64,000 bases of DNA from JBBQVS01 sp964250765 (lineage in GTDB: Bacteria > Chloroflexota > Ktedonobacteria > Ktedonobacterales > Ktedonobacteraceae), in the NCBI GenBank assembly GCA_964250765.1, contig CAXUHF010000001.1:62001-126000 (forward strand), read 5' to 3'. Below, piece after piece: positions 54,488-62,342 of this stretch. Every line of letters begins with the position of its first letter. Within the stretch, counting starts at the first letter, position 1. Made by a program: the position numbers and the translations under genes. Below the pieces are notes generated by a model. The model was given only the letters and a program-made list of their open reading frames with translations. It searched no databases and had not been told where the DNA came from.

Positions 54488-55687
54488 ATGACACGTATAT
54501 CTCAAGTACAGAGGAGTTCAATGAGAGATGCGGAATCGCGACATGATGTTGTCCAATTGGACACTGCAACTCAGAAAAATGGTGGGTTCACAGAATTATT
54601 GGAGAGTGTGACACAACAGATACTAGCGGTGACGTATTGGTTCGAGCCAGGCACACAAGTGAGTCCTTCCCCTGTCACAATCAGATTTTCTGGACACCGG
54701 GTCGATGTGAAAGGACGTTTACAGGCTGGTGATCGGTTCGTGCAGGACGAGACAATTGAGAAGGTTATCCCTGGAAGCGGTCCAATCTCTGTTACGGCTC
54801 GTATTAGCGGTATAAATTCCGGCGAATGGATGGTGACAGCGCAACCACAATCTCAGGAAGCTACTTCCTCTACACGTAAGTCGCGAAAACAAAAGAACGC
54901 AACTCCAATAGCTCAAGAGATGCAATCACCTCATGGGCTGTGGCACAAATGGGCACCTATTGCTGGGTCGCCTGACCCCGTAAGTACCTGTCTGCTTCCC
55001 TTCGCTCGCGTACCGGGAATTCTTCCTGGCATTTGGGGCGTGATGGTAATGATCGGCATTGTTGTCGCGCTAACACTTCAGTCTCTGGTGATTGCCCAGA
55101 AGCATCTTACACTTCACTCAGTATGGACAATAGGACTTGTCTCTATTGGGGTGGGTATCATTGGTGCAAAGACGTGGTACATTGTGTCTTATCGGCGTGA
55201 ACGAAAAATAAATGGCTGGTGCATTCAAGGATTCATCCTTGGTGCAACTCTCACGACTGCAATTCTGCTCGTGGTACTCAAAGTGCCTGCCGGGACCTTT
55301 CTTGATGCGACAGCTCCAGGTTTGCTCGTTGCAATAGCTGTGGGCAGAGTGGGATGCTTCTTCGCTGGCTGCTGTGGGGGAAGACCTACAGCGTCTCGCT
55401 GGGGAGTGTGGTCATCAGATCAACGTGTGGGAATGCGCCGTATCCCGACACAGTTACTGGAATTGACACTGGCCTTGAGTTTGGGGCTGATTACGCTGGT
55501 AGTGGTATTGAGACATGGACCGGCGAATGGTGCCATCTTTGTCGCGGGATTGGCGGCTTATACGCTAGTCCGACAAGGAATTCTGTATCTACGCTCTGAG
55601 CCGCGCAAAACAAAGTGGGGTGGACCGTTCACCGCAGCCCTTTCTGGACTCATACTGATTGCAGCACTCATTTTTCTTCCACGCTAG
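54488..55687 (+). CDS. Divergent Lgt-like (prolipoprotein diacylglyceryl transferase family) membrane protein
   Basis: ATG 54488 lies 9 nt after AGGAG. Residues 1-165 are a soluble, beta-rich extension not found in ordinary Lgt. Residues 175-399 have seven helices with the Lgt signature GRVGCFFAGCCGGRPT (286-301). Where Lgt has the essential HGG motif, this protein reads CIQGFILG (245-252), so transferase activity is doubtful. 399 aa. It neighbours copper genes and an interrupted lipoprotein. Confidence 0.7.
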   Translation: MTRISQVQRSSMRDAESRHDVVQLDTATQKNGGFTELLESVTQQILAVTYWFEPGTQVSPSPVTIRFSGHRVDVKGRLQAGDRFVQDETIEKVIPGSGPISVTARISGINSGEWMVTAQPQSQEATSSTRKSRKQKNATPIAQEMQSPHGLWHKWAPIAGSPDPVSTCLLPFARVPGILPGIWGVMVMIGIVVALTLQSLVIAQKHLTLHSVWTIGLVSIGVGIIGAKTWYIVSYRRERKINGWCIQGFILGATLTTAILLVVLKVPAGTFLDATAPGLLVAIAVGRVGCFFAGCCGGRPTASRWGVWSSDQRVGMRRIPTQLLELTLALSLGLITLVVVLRHGPANGAIFVAGLAAYTLVRQGILYLRSEPRKTKWGGPFTAALSGLILIAALIFLPR

Positions 55688-55779
55688 GTACGTATTGAAC
55701 ATTTGGAAGTAATGACAAAGAAAGTAAGTATAATGGAAGTCGAAAACAGAGCGTCAGAAAATGCACAATTTTTTGCCAT

Positions 55780-55836
55780 TTGCGTAGAAGCAGATGAGTG
55801 TGATATACTTGTGTAATACCCATACCCAGGGGGTAG
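55780..55836 (+). promoter_or_regulatory. csoR promoter with CsoR-type operator
   Basis: TTGCGT (55780-55785), 18 nt, TATACT (55804-55809), followed at once by ATACCCATACCCAGGGGGTA (55816-55835). The core TACCC-AGG-GGGTA matches copper-sensing CsoR operators. Its place just past the -10 would block the polymerase. Confidence 0.75.
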
Positions 55837-55856
55837 TAAAGAAGAGGAGAAAGTAC

Positions 55857-56123
55857 ATGCAAGCTGACAAACAGGACGTGCTGAAACGTCTCAAATACAT
55901 TGAGGGACATCTGAATGGTATTCGCAAAATGATTGAAGAAGATAAATATTGTGTTGATATCCTTCACCAAACGTATGCTGTGCGCAAGGCTATTGAAAAG
56001 CTAGAGGCGCTTCTTGTGGAAAACCATTTACACACCTGTGTCCCCAATGGTATCTCAGAAGGACGTGGCGAGGCCGTCATCGAGGAGCTCGTGCAACTCT
56101 ACAATCTTGCGGGTAATCGCTAG
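55857..56123 (+). CDS. csoR: CsoR family copper-sensing repressor
   Basis: 88 aa from ATG 55857 (GAGGAGAAAG upstream). Four-helix CsoR/DUF156 protein: RLKYIEGHLNGIRKMIEEDK, YCVDILHQ, ALLVENHLHTCV. The Cu(I) ligands Cys32, His57 and Cys61 have exactly the spacing (25 and 4) of characterised CsoR (Cys36, His61, Cys65). It binds Cu(I) and releases the GC-rich palindromes found upstream of itself, copZ and the complex-I-like operon. Confidence 0.92.
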   Translation: MQADKQDVLKRLKYIEGHLNGIRKMIEEDKYCVDILHQTYAVRKAIEKLEALLVENHLHTCVPNGISEGRGEAVIEELVQLYNLAGNR

Positions 56124-56156
56124 TACAATGTATACGTATGAGAATGAGAATATACA

Positions 56157-56609
56157 ATGAAACATCGACTAGGTTTCGGATTACTAGTTGTTCTGTTCAT
56201 GCTTGTTTTGGCTGCATGCTCGCGCGATGGTAGTACTGCATCTAATAGCACTTCTTCGGCAAGTGCTTCTTCAGGAACTCAGAACGTACAAGTCTCACTT
56301 TCAGAGTATAAGGTTGAGTCTTCTACGACGACCTTTACAGCTGGAACACGCTACCATTTTGTGGTAACAAATAGTGGACAGACGGCTCATGAGTTTATGG
56401 TCATGCAACCTATGGATATGGGGAACATGCCGATGGATTAAATGGACAAAATGGCGTTGGCTCACATCGCAAATATCAATCCTGGTCAGAGACAAACGAT
56501 TGATTATACCTTTGCTGCGTCGAGTGCAACGCAAAGTCTTGAGTTTTCTTGCCATTTACCAGGACACTACGAACAAGGAATGAAACTTCCTGTAAAAGTA
56601 AATAAATAG
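56157..56609 (+). pseudogene. Cupredoxin-like lipoprotein interrupted by an in-frame TAA
   Basis: The first part (56157-56441) has a signal peptide with lipobox LAAC and the copper ligand region TAHEFMVM. A TAA at 56439-56441 is followed directly by ATG 56442, and the same frame continues to TAG at 56607-56609 with the other ligands, FSCHLPGHYEQGM (Cys, His, Met). One nonsense codon therefore splits a complete type I copper site. Either a recent pseudogene, a sequence error, or two peptides by reinitiation at TAAATG. 33 nt after csoR, so same transcript. Confidence 0.8.
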
Positions 56610-56622
56610 CGGCCGTGTTCTT

Positions 56623-56698
56623 TTGTAGAAGACAGAAAGATAGGGAAGAGCTTCGGCAATCGTACCGAAGCTCTTCCCTATCTTTCTGTCTTCTACAA
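56623..56698. terminator. Bidirectional terminator with perfect 34-bp stem
   Basis: 56623-56656 is the exact reverse complement of 56665-56698, loop of 8 nt. It separates the convergent cupredoxin gene and the 56710 gene. The longest perfect stem in the window. Confidence 0.85.
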
Positions 56699-56709
56699 TA
56701 ACTTTTTAC

Positions 56710-57066
56710 TTAGGCTTTCCTGCGGTAGTCGTGGGTTGTTCTCCGTACCATGAAAAGGTCGGTCAGCATTGCCCTAATAAGACCTAATACAGAACAAAGG
56801 AGAATAGTGCTAAAGAATGGCGAGACACCATCCGCCTTTGGAAGAGGGGTTGAGAAAATGAGTGTATCAACCCAACTCAGAACACCAACAAGACCTACAA
56901 ATGAACCGATGAATGCTCCAAGGACGGCTGCCATCTTATTTTTGACATCGCTTATCCAGTATGCTAGAAAGAGTGCCACGGGAACAGAGAGGAGAAAGCC
57001 GAAAACGGCACCGATGAAAATGGGGTCTCCTGGATTGATAATGAGTGATGGTAAGAAGTTAGACAT
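56710..57066 (-). CDS. Small membrane protein of unknown function, 118 aa
   Basis: Three hydrophobic helices (about 13-38, 46-68, 83-105) and a basic C-terminus (RRTTHDYRRK). Not recognised. It stands between the csoR and copZ transcripts on the opposite strand. Confidence 0.55.
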   Translation of the reverse strand: MSNFLPSLIINPGDPIFIGAVFGFLLSVPVALFLAYWISDVKNKMAAVLGAFIGSFVGLVGVLSWVDTLIFSTPLPKADGVSPFFSTILLCSVLGLIRAMLTDLFMVRRTTHDYRRKA

Positions 57067-57285
57067 GATAGCAATACTACCTTCTGATAATAGTTACTAT
57101 ATATTGCTACAGCCTTATGCTATAGCAGACGACTTAGTACATATGCAAGTATACCATATGCACTCGTACCATGTGTGCGTATAAGATAAAGGTCTTCGAT
57201 AAAACTATGTAAGGTATATTTGGTGTAAGTAAGGATTGCTTTGTTTTGCGTCCTTCATCTTATGAAGGACGTACCGATTTTCTCC

Positions 57286-57345
57286 TTGCAATTCCCATTG
57301 TTCTATGGTATATTCATTGGTATACCCCTACCCTATGGGTAAGGG
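57286..57345 (+). promoter_or_regulatory. copZ promoter with CsoR-type operator
   Basis: TTGCAA (57286-57291), 16 nt, TATATT (57308-57313), then TACCC-TAT-GGGTA at 57329-57341 within a longer C-rich/G-rich dyad. This is the second CsoR-type site. Confidence 0.68.
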
Positions 57346-57363
57346 AAATATCACCATAGGAAT

Positions 57364-57420
57364 GAGAACACCGTCATCAAGGAATTGGTGCAGTTGTATC
57401 ACCTGTGCGAGAACCGCTAG
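57364..57420 (+). pseudogene. Remnant of a second csoR gene (last 18 codons)
   Basis: The frame reads ENTVIKELVQLYHLCENR then TAG. The intact CsoR ends GEAVIEELVQLYNLAGNR. The remnant lies directly behind an operator, as csoR does, so an operator-csoR-copZ unit seems to have lost almost the whole csoR reading frame by internal deletion. Confidence 0.75.
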
Positions 57421-57446
57421 TATGATTACAGTAAAGGGAGAATACT

Positions 57447-57713
57447 ATGGCAAATCTACAAGAAACAACGCTTTCTGTTCCAGACGTAAGCTGCGAACAT
57501 TGTGTAAAGACGGTGAATGGAGCATTGGGAGCACTTCCTGGTGTAGAGGCAGTCAACACCGACATTCCTACGAAGAGTGTTCACTTCCGCTATGATCCCA
57601 ATCAGGTGTCGATGCAGAAGATTGAAGAAGTGCTGGATGATGCAGGGTATACTGTCTCGAAAGAAGCAGCACCTGCTCCACGAACCAGTGGAAAGCCACT
57701 CAACACGCTCTAA
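57447..57713 (+). CDS. copZ: CopZ-like copper chaperone (HMA domain)
   Basis: 88 aa. VPDVSCEHCVKTVNGAL carries the Cu(I)-binding CxxC-type motif (Cys16, Cys19), followed by the ferredoxin-like fold VEAVNTDIPTKSVHF and KIEEVLDDAGYTV. The last 16 residues are a Pro-rich tail. CopZ delivers Cu(I) to export ATPases, but no copA gene is in this window. AAAGGGAG precedes the ATG. Confidence 0.9.
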   Translation: MANLQETTLSVPDVSCEHCVKTVNGALGALPGVEAVNTDIPTKSVHFRYDPNQVSMQKIEEVLDDAGYTVSKEAAPAPRTSGKPLNTL

Positions 57714-57738
57714 GTCTGGGTTTATCTCTGTCTCTCGT

Positions 57739-57782
57739 AAAAGCTATGTCGCTTTTCTGCACGGAAAAGCGACATAGCTTTT
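57739..57782 (+). terminator. Hairpin with 19-bp perfect stem after copZ
   Basis: 57739-57757 pairs exactly with 57764-57782 and the stem ends in AAAA/TTTT. It ends the copZ transcript, so the complex-I-like operon needs its own promoter, which lies just downstream. Confidence 0.85.
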
Positions 57783-57803
57783 CCTTCTCAGAATGAATTT
57801 CGT

Positions 57804-57860
57804 TTGCACTTTGAAGCATACTATGGTATAGTTTTCCTGTACCCCTACCCAGGGGGTATA
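57804..57860 (+). promoter_or_regulatory. Promoter and CsoR-type operator of the complex-I-like operon
   Basis: TTGCAC (57804-57809), 17 nt, TATAGT (57827-57832), then TACCCCTACCCAGGGGGTA (57840-57858). The TACCCAGGGGGTA core is identical to the csoR operator core. It starts 7 nt past the -10, the same geometry as at csoR. Confidence 0.75.
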
Positions 57861-57977
57861 TAAAGTCAAGCATACATATAAATGAGGAACAGCTACTTTT
57901 GCAAATGGCCGTTTAGCAACATATTTCTATTGTCATACGTGTACATATTTGAGAGCTATACGAAGGAGATACGTACC

Positions 57978-58349
57978 ATGACCGATAATATCAGTACACA
58001 CTATGCTATTGCAGCCGTGATGCTGCTTGTTGCCCTGATTCTTGGTGCGCTCGCGTTGGTTGCCAACCGTTTACGGGGGCCTTCTCCACGAGCACCTAAG
58101 CAGAATCCTCCACCCGAACATGGAGGACGAACGGGTCACAAGACGTGGGTACAATTTCGTTTACGCTACGCTGTGCTTGCCTTGCTCTTCGTCGCCTTCG
58201 ACATGGAAATGGTCTTTATGTTTCCCTGGGCTGTTGCCTTTAAGGAAGTCGGCTTGGTCGCGTTCTTTGATATGTTTGTCTTCGTTGCCATCCTGACCTC
58301 AGCCATCTTTTTCGCTTGGAAGGAGGGAGCCTTTGATTGGGAACGATAA
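57978..58349 (+). CDS. nuoA: NuoA-like subunit of a complex-I-related enzyme
   Basis: 123 aa from ATG 57978 (AAGGAG upstream), three helices. RLRYAVLALLFVAFDMEMVFMFPWAVAFKE is the NuoA signature (positions about 62-91). The conserved loop motif YECG is changed to PPEHGG, so the loop Cys that reports active/deactive states in complex I is lost. First gene of the operon, 118 nt behind the CsoR-type site. Confidence 0.88.
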   Translation: MTDNISTHYAIAAVMLLVALILGALALVANRLRGPSPRAPKQNPPPEHGGRTGHKTWVQFRLRYAVLALLFVAFDMEMVFMFPWAVAFKEVGLVAFFDMFVFVAILTSAIFFAWKEGAFDWER

Positions 58350-58353
58350 ACCT

Positions 58354-59844
58354 ATGTCAAAAACACGTCCTAGCTGGCTAAGTCGCTTGAGCCAAGACGT
58401 TCATCACTATATAGGAGTCGATGGTGGCTCAGGAGCACATCTACTTGCAGACCTTGCGGGACGAGACCCATATTTACAACAGGTCTCTTCTCCTCGTCAT
58501 GCCGACTTGCTTCTCGTGATTGAGCCAATCAGTCAGAAGCTTGCACCAGCAGTGGTGATGATGGCAGAAGCACTTGCTTATCCTGCCCGTATTTTTCTTA
58601 TTGGTGAGCCACGAACTGAACGTACTCTGTTGCCAGAAGCTCGTTTTGCACAGTTAGACAACCTTTTCCCCAATGCACAACGCATTGATTTCTCCTCTAT
58701 TGAGCGAATTGTGGACGCGGTATTGAATGCGGAGCCGCCGTCAGAAATAAAGATTGCCGATACGTTTGAGCCAGAGGAGACAACCATTCAGCTTCCCACA
58801 AAGCAGGATCAGGAGATGGCAACAGAACTTGCTGTTCTCAGTTTCGGACCTCTGCAAGCGTTTACGGCTGGACCATTACGCCTTTTCCTTATCTGTGACG
58901 GCGAGCAAGTATTTTCTGTGCAGATGGAAACGGAATATGCTACTCGTGGCATCAACTCTGCTATCACACAAGGCGACTGGCAACAAGGACTTCTCCTCGC
59001 TCGTCAGTTTGATCCACTCGCCCCTATTGCAAGCCAGCTTGTCTATGTTGAAGCACTCGAACAACTGCAAGGATGGCAGCGACCAGCACATATCCATGCA
59101 TCTCGTGCGCTTGCGCTAGTGCTTGAACGCGTACAAAATACGCTCTGGTGGCTGGTACGGTTCGCGCGTCTTCTTGCTGATTCGGTACTCTCTGAACGCT
59201 CGTATCGACTCGCACGCCAACTAGCAGAGCTATGTTCTCAACTGTGGCTGAGTCCCCCTGAAGCATGGATTTTGCCTCAATATAGTGCGTTAGGAATGCT
59301 AGGAGGCAAAAACGTTTCAGCGCAACTACAGCAGCTAACACAAAGTGCTGACGCACTACGGCAGTATGTTGAGCAAAATCGTGGTTTTGCTCTTCGTACT
59401 CGTAGTATTGGGGTTCTGACTAGAGCACAACTTAAGCAGGGCGGTATAGAACGTGGTCCTGTCTATGATGCGAGTGAACATGGACGTGGAGATGTACAAA
59501 GCAGATTGGTAACACGCCTACAAGGAGCTGTTACTGATCTTCGTTTTGCGAGCGAGGTAGTTGCCAATGTGCTCAAGCAACCATCTTCTTCTGTTCATGA
59601 GGCTGTTTGGGATATTCCTGTGGGTGAGACGACTGCAAGAGTTGTAGGACCACGAGGTGATATCGACGTACACCTTGTGCATCAAGAGACACAGGAACAT
59701 GACGGACCGACGCTGGTTGAGTGGCATGGTCCATCAGCTCGGCTCGTTGCCCTGCTTCCTGAACTGCTTGTGAGGCAAAAACTTGCTGATGCGGAAGTGA
59801 TTTTGGCGAGTCTCGATCTTGTGATGGCGGAGGTGGACGGATGA
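58354..59844 (+). CDS. Fused NuoB-like/NuoD-like subunit lacking iron-sulfur cysteines
   Basis: About 496 aa from ATG 58354. Residues 15-125 resemble the small subunit (NuoB/hydrogenase small): YIGVDGGSGAHLLADLAG, then SPRHADLLLVIEPISQKLAPAVVMM. In active proteins GGSC..C supplies cluster N2; here those positions are Gly-Ala-His. Residues 160-496 resemble NuoD: FGPLQAFTAGPLRLFLICDGE, GPVYDASEHGRGDVQSRL, and LPELLVRQKLADAEVILASLDLVMAEVDG at the end. The whole chain has only two Cys, so no Fe-S cluster or NiFe site. Fits the hydrogenase-related Ehr-type idea. Confidence 0.75.
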   Translation: MSKTRPSWLSRLSQDVHHYIGVDGGSGAHLLADLAGRDPYLQQVSSPRHADLLLVIEPISQKLAPAVVMMAEALAYPARIFLIGEPRTERTLLPEARFAQLDNLFPNAQRIDFSSIERIVDAVLNAEPPSEIKIADTFEPEETTIQLPTKQDQEMATELAVLSFGPLQAFTAGPLRLFLICDGEQVFSVQMETEYATRGINSAITQGDWQQGLLLARQFDPLAPIASQLVYVEALEQLQGWQRPAHIHASRALALVLERVQNTLWWLVRFARLLADSVLSERSYRLARQLAELCSQLWLSPPEAWILPQYSALGMLGGKNVSAQLQQLTQSADALRQYVEQNRGFALRTRSIGVLTRAQLKQGGIERGPVYDASEHGRGDVQSRLVTRLQGAVTDLRFASEVVANVLKQPSSSVHEAVWDIPVGETTARVVGPRGDIDVHLVHQETQEHDGPTLVEWHGPSARLVALLPELLVRQKLADAEVILASLDLVMAEVDG

Positions 59845-59904
59845 ACACTTGTTACCATTCCTCCAACGACGCTTGCGCGTCTAGCATCGCTCAGGAGGAA
59901 TGAA

Positions 59905-60834
59905 ATGAATGTGCTTCTTACGGCTTTGGTCGTCTTGCTGGTATTACTCATCGGAACGTATTGCGTTGCTGTCATAGAGTATGTGCTCCGCTTGGGCCTT
60001 CGTCAGTTCGGAGTCGCCTTGACCTTGCCGCTTGCGAATACGTTAATGTTGCTCCGCCAAGAGGACTTGGTGCCACGCGGAGCCGACTTTTTCCTCTTTC
60101 GCTCGGCTCCATTTATCGCACTTGTTGTGGTCGCACTCGTCGCGCTTGTTCTTCCACTTGGACCACATCTGGTTGGATTTGATCCGTCAATTGGCCTCTT
60201 TTACTTTATCGTCCTCTTGAGTCCTTTTGTGGTCGCTATCATGAACGCTGGCTGGAGTCAGAATTCAAAAGAGGGCTTGTTTGCGACCTTCCGTGCAGCA
60301 GCATACTTGATTAGTTATGAAGTACCAATCGGCTTTGCTGCTATCGGTCCCGTCATGGCAGCTCAATCGCTTTCGACACAGCGCATCATAGAGGCACAAG
60401 CAGGACTCTGGTTTGTCGTCTGGCAACCGTTAGGACTCCTGATCTACCTGTTTGCTGCTCTGTTCGTGTCTTTTCGTCATCCTTTCGACACTGCACTTGC
60501 GGGAAGTGAACTTGAGGGCGGAGCGTTCGCGGAATATTCTGGGGCGCGATTGCTCCTCTTTAAGATCGCACTCGACGCGCTCTTCTTGCTCGTCATGGCG
60601 ATGGGGGTTGTGCTTTTCTTTGGTGGTTGGCAAGGACCTCTCCTTCCAGGACCTATGTGGTTTGTACTCAAGACCTTCGCACTATCTGTACTGGTCCTCT
60701 GGCTGGCACGCTTTCTTCCGCGATTGAGACACGATCAGATACTCACGCTCTCCTGGAAAATCCTGTTGCCCGCCAGCCTGTTCAATATTACACTTGTTGG
60801 TATTCTCACGCTGATTGTTCCGGTTGGGAGGTAA
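59905..60834 (+). CDS. nuoH: NuoH-like membrane subunit
   Basis: 309 aa, eight helices. PLANTLMLLRQEDLVPRGADFFLF, MNAGWSQNSKEGLFATFRAAAYLISYEVP, and HPFDTALAGSELEGGAFAEYSG, each split here, are the NuoH/HyfC signatures. The N-terminal ERRxxGRxQxR segment is degraded to EYVLRLGLRQFG, so quinone contacts differ from complex I. AGGAGG lies 6 nt before the ATG. NuoH joins the quinone site to the membrane arm. Confidence 0.9.
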   Translation: MNVLLTALVVLLVLLIGTYCVAVIEYVLRLGLRQFGVALTLPLANTLMLLRQEDLVPRGADFFLFRSAPFIALVVVALVALVLPLGPHLVGFDPSIGLFYFIVLLSPFVVAIMNAGWSQNSKEGLFATFRAAAYLISYEVPIGFAAIGPVMAAQSLSTQRIIEAQAGLWFVVWQPLGLLIYLFAALFVSFRHPFDTALAGSELEGGAFAEYSGARLLLFKIALDALFLLVMAMGVVLFFGGWQGPLLPGPMWFVLKTFALSVLVLWLARFLPRLRHDQILTLSWKILLPASLFNITLVGILTLIVPVGR

Positions 60835-60837
60835 CGA

Positions 60838-62013
60838 ATGAGTAGTGGAATGATCGAATGGCTTATTTTTCTGCCTCTTGCTCTCGTTGCTATTGTAATG
60901 GCGGCGGGCATGATTATTACCATGAGTATGTATCGGGCAGGGCTGGCACTCATGGCAAGTTTTGTTGCACTCGCTGGCATTTTTATTCTGTTGGATGCTG
61001 ACTTATTAGCCGCTATTCAGATCATGATGAACGTCGGTGGCATGTTGGCGATGGTGCTGTTCATGGTTATGATGATGATGGACCCAGGCGGTGAGATGAT
61101 GTGGGGCATGAAACGTGATATGCACATGCGTGGACCTGGTGCCTTCTCGATGCACATGCCGTCTGGTCCGCCTCCGCCAGAGGACGAGTCGCAGGAACGT
61201 CAGCAACAGGGCGACAAGCCACAAACATATACTTGTTCGATGCATCCTGAAATCCAACAGGACTCTCCAGGCACCTGTCCTAAATGTGGTATGACGCTCA
61301 TTGCTCAAAAGAGTTCGGAGCAATCTCATCAACACATGGACATGAAGAGTCATGATATGAACTCGATGGAGATGAGCGGTCACAATATGTCCAGCATGCA
61401 GACATCCGAGAATAGTACAGACGACCAGAGCATGAACATGAGCAATTCTGCTCTGTCCGGGATGGATATGGGCGATATGAAGAAGAATGGTCATGGCATG
61501 GGGAGCATGGATATGGGTGGTCACGATATGGGCGGAATGGACATGAGCGGCATGACGCCACGTCAAAACTATGACATGATGGTAGACATGGCAATGTCCA
61601 CGGCACAACTGCCCTGGGCCATTGTCATTGGCATCGTCTCCGCGATTTTACTCATTGCCCTGCTAATTCTGACGCCGTGGCCTCTTGCAGGAGCCGTACA
61701 GATACAGGACGCCTCGCGTGTCGTTGGTGAACTCCTGCTTTCACGCTATATGATTGCGTTTGAAGGTGCGGCCTTACTTATCCTAGCTGGTATTGCTGGT
61801 GCCGTCCTCCTTGCCAAACGCGAACAGGCTCCTATAAAGCAGCCGCAAACACAGCAACCTGAAAAGGATGATGATGACAAACGCATGTATACCTGCCCTA
61901 TGCATCCAGAGGTACAACAACAGGGACCTGGAAAATGTCCAAAGTGTGGCATGACGCTTGTGCCTGCATCGGAAACCGTTGCAACAGGAAGTCAGAGAGG
62001 AGGTCAGTTATGA
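60838..62013 (+). CDS. nuoJ: NuoJ-like subunit with two heavy-metal-binding modules and a Met/His-rich insert
   Basis: 391 aa, about twice a normal NuoJ. Three helices (7-28, 33-53, 58-80) match NuoJ (MMNVGGMLAMVLFMVMMMMD); helices four and five are at 258-280 and 303-325. Between them, residues 85-255 form a loop rich in Met and His (repeats like GMDMGDM, GGHDMGGMDMSGM) holding a module YTCSMHPE...PGTCPKCGM (131-151). A second module, YTCPMHPE...PGKCPKCGM (351-371), ends the protein. These modules occur in copper/silver efflux proteins such as CusB relatives. Copper binding is therefore likely. 3 nt after nuoH. Confidence 0.88.
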   Translation: MSSGMIEWLIFLPLALVAIVMAAGMIITMSMYRAGLALMASFVALAGIFILLDADLLAAIQIMMNVGGMLAMVLFMVMMMMDPGGEMMWGMKRDMHMRGPGAFSMHMPSGPPPPEDESQERQQQGDKPQTYTCSMHPEIQQDSPGTCPKCGMTLIAQKSSEQSHQHMDMKSHDMNSMEMSGHNMSSMQTSENSTDDQSMNMSNSALSGMDMGDMKKNGHGMGSMDMGGHDMGGMDMSGMTPRQNYDMMVDMAMSTAQLPWAIVIGIVSAILLIALLILTPWPLAGAVQIQDASRVVGELLLSRYMIAFEGAALLILAGIAGAVLLAKREQAPIKQPQTQQPEKDDDDKRMYTCPMHPEVQQQGPGKCPKCGMTLVPASETVATGSQRGGQL

Positions 62014-62342
62014 GTTGGCTTACCAGTAGCGGAGGTCCGGGATTGCTTCCCTACCTGATTCTTGGTGCGATTCTCTTTGGAATTGGAGTAGCGGGCGTCC
62101 TTTCACAACGCAACGCACTGATGGTGCTGATGAGTGTCGAGATCATTCTGAATGCTGCTATCGTGACGCTGGTGGCCTTCTGGCGTTTTGTACGTCCCAA
62201 CCAGTTTGACGCACAGGTGTTTGTCATCATCATTGTCACGATTGCTGCCGTGGAGATGGCGGCAGGACTTGGCCTGGTGTTGATGGTCTTTCGGCAGCGT
62301 GGCAATGCCAATGTGGACGAAGTGAAGGAGTTGAAACAGTGA
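62010..62342 (+). CDS. nuoK: NuoK-like membrane subunit
   Basis: 110 aa, three helices. ATG 62010 overlaps the nuoJ stop (ATGA) and AGGAGG lies upstream; the longer frame from 61935 lies inside nuoJ. Both key membrane glutamates are kept: LMSVEIILNAAIV and IAAVEMAAGLGLVL. Proton-channel function therefore looks intact. Confidence 0.92.
   Translation: MSWLTSSGGPGLLPYLILGAILFGIGVAGVLSQRNALMVLMSVEIILNAAIVTLVAFWRFVRPNQFDAQVFVIIIVTIAAVEMAAGLGLVLMVFRQRGNANVDEVKELKQ

Noticed and set aside
61006..61608. 200-codon His-rich minus-strand ORF opposite nuoJ
   Set aside because: It is the antisense of the Met/His-rich coding repeats; the plus-strand frame has clear NuoJ helices and metal-binding modules.
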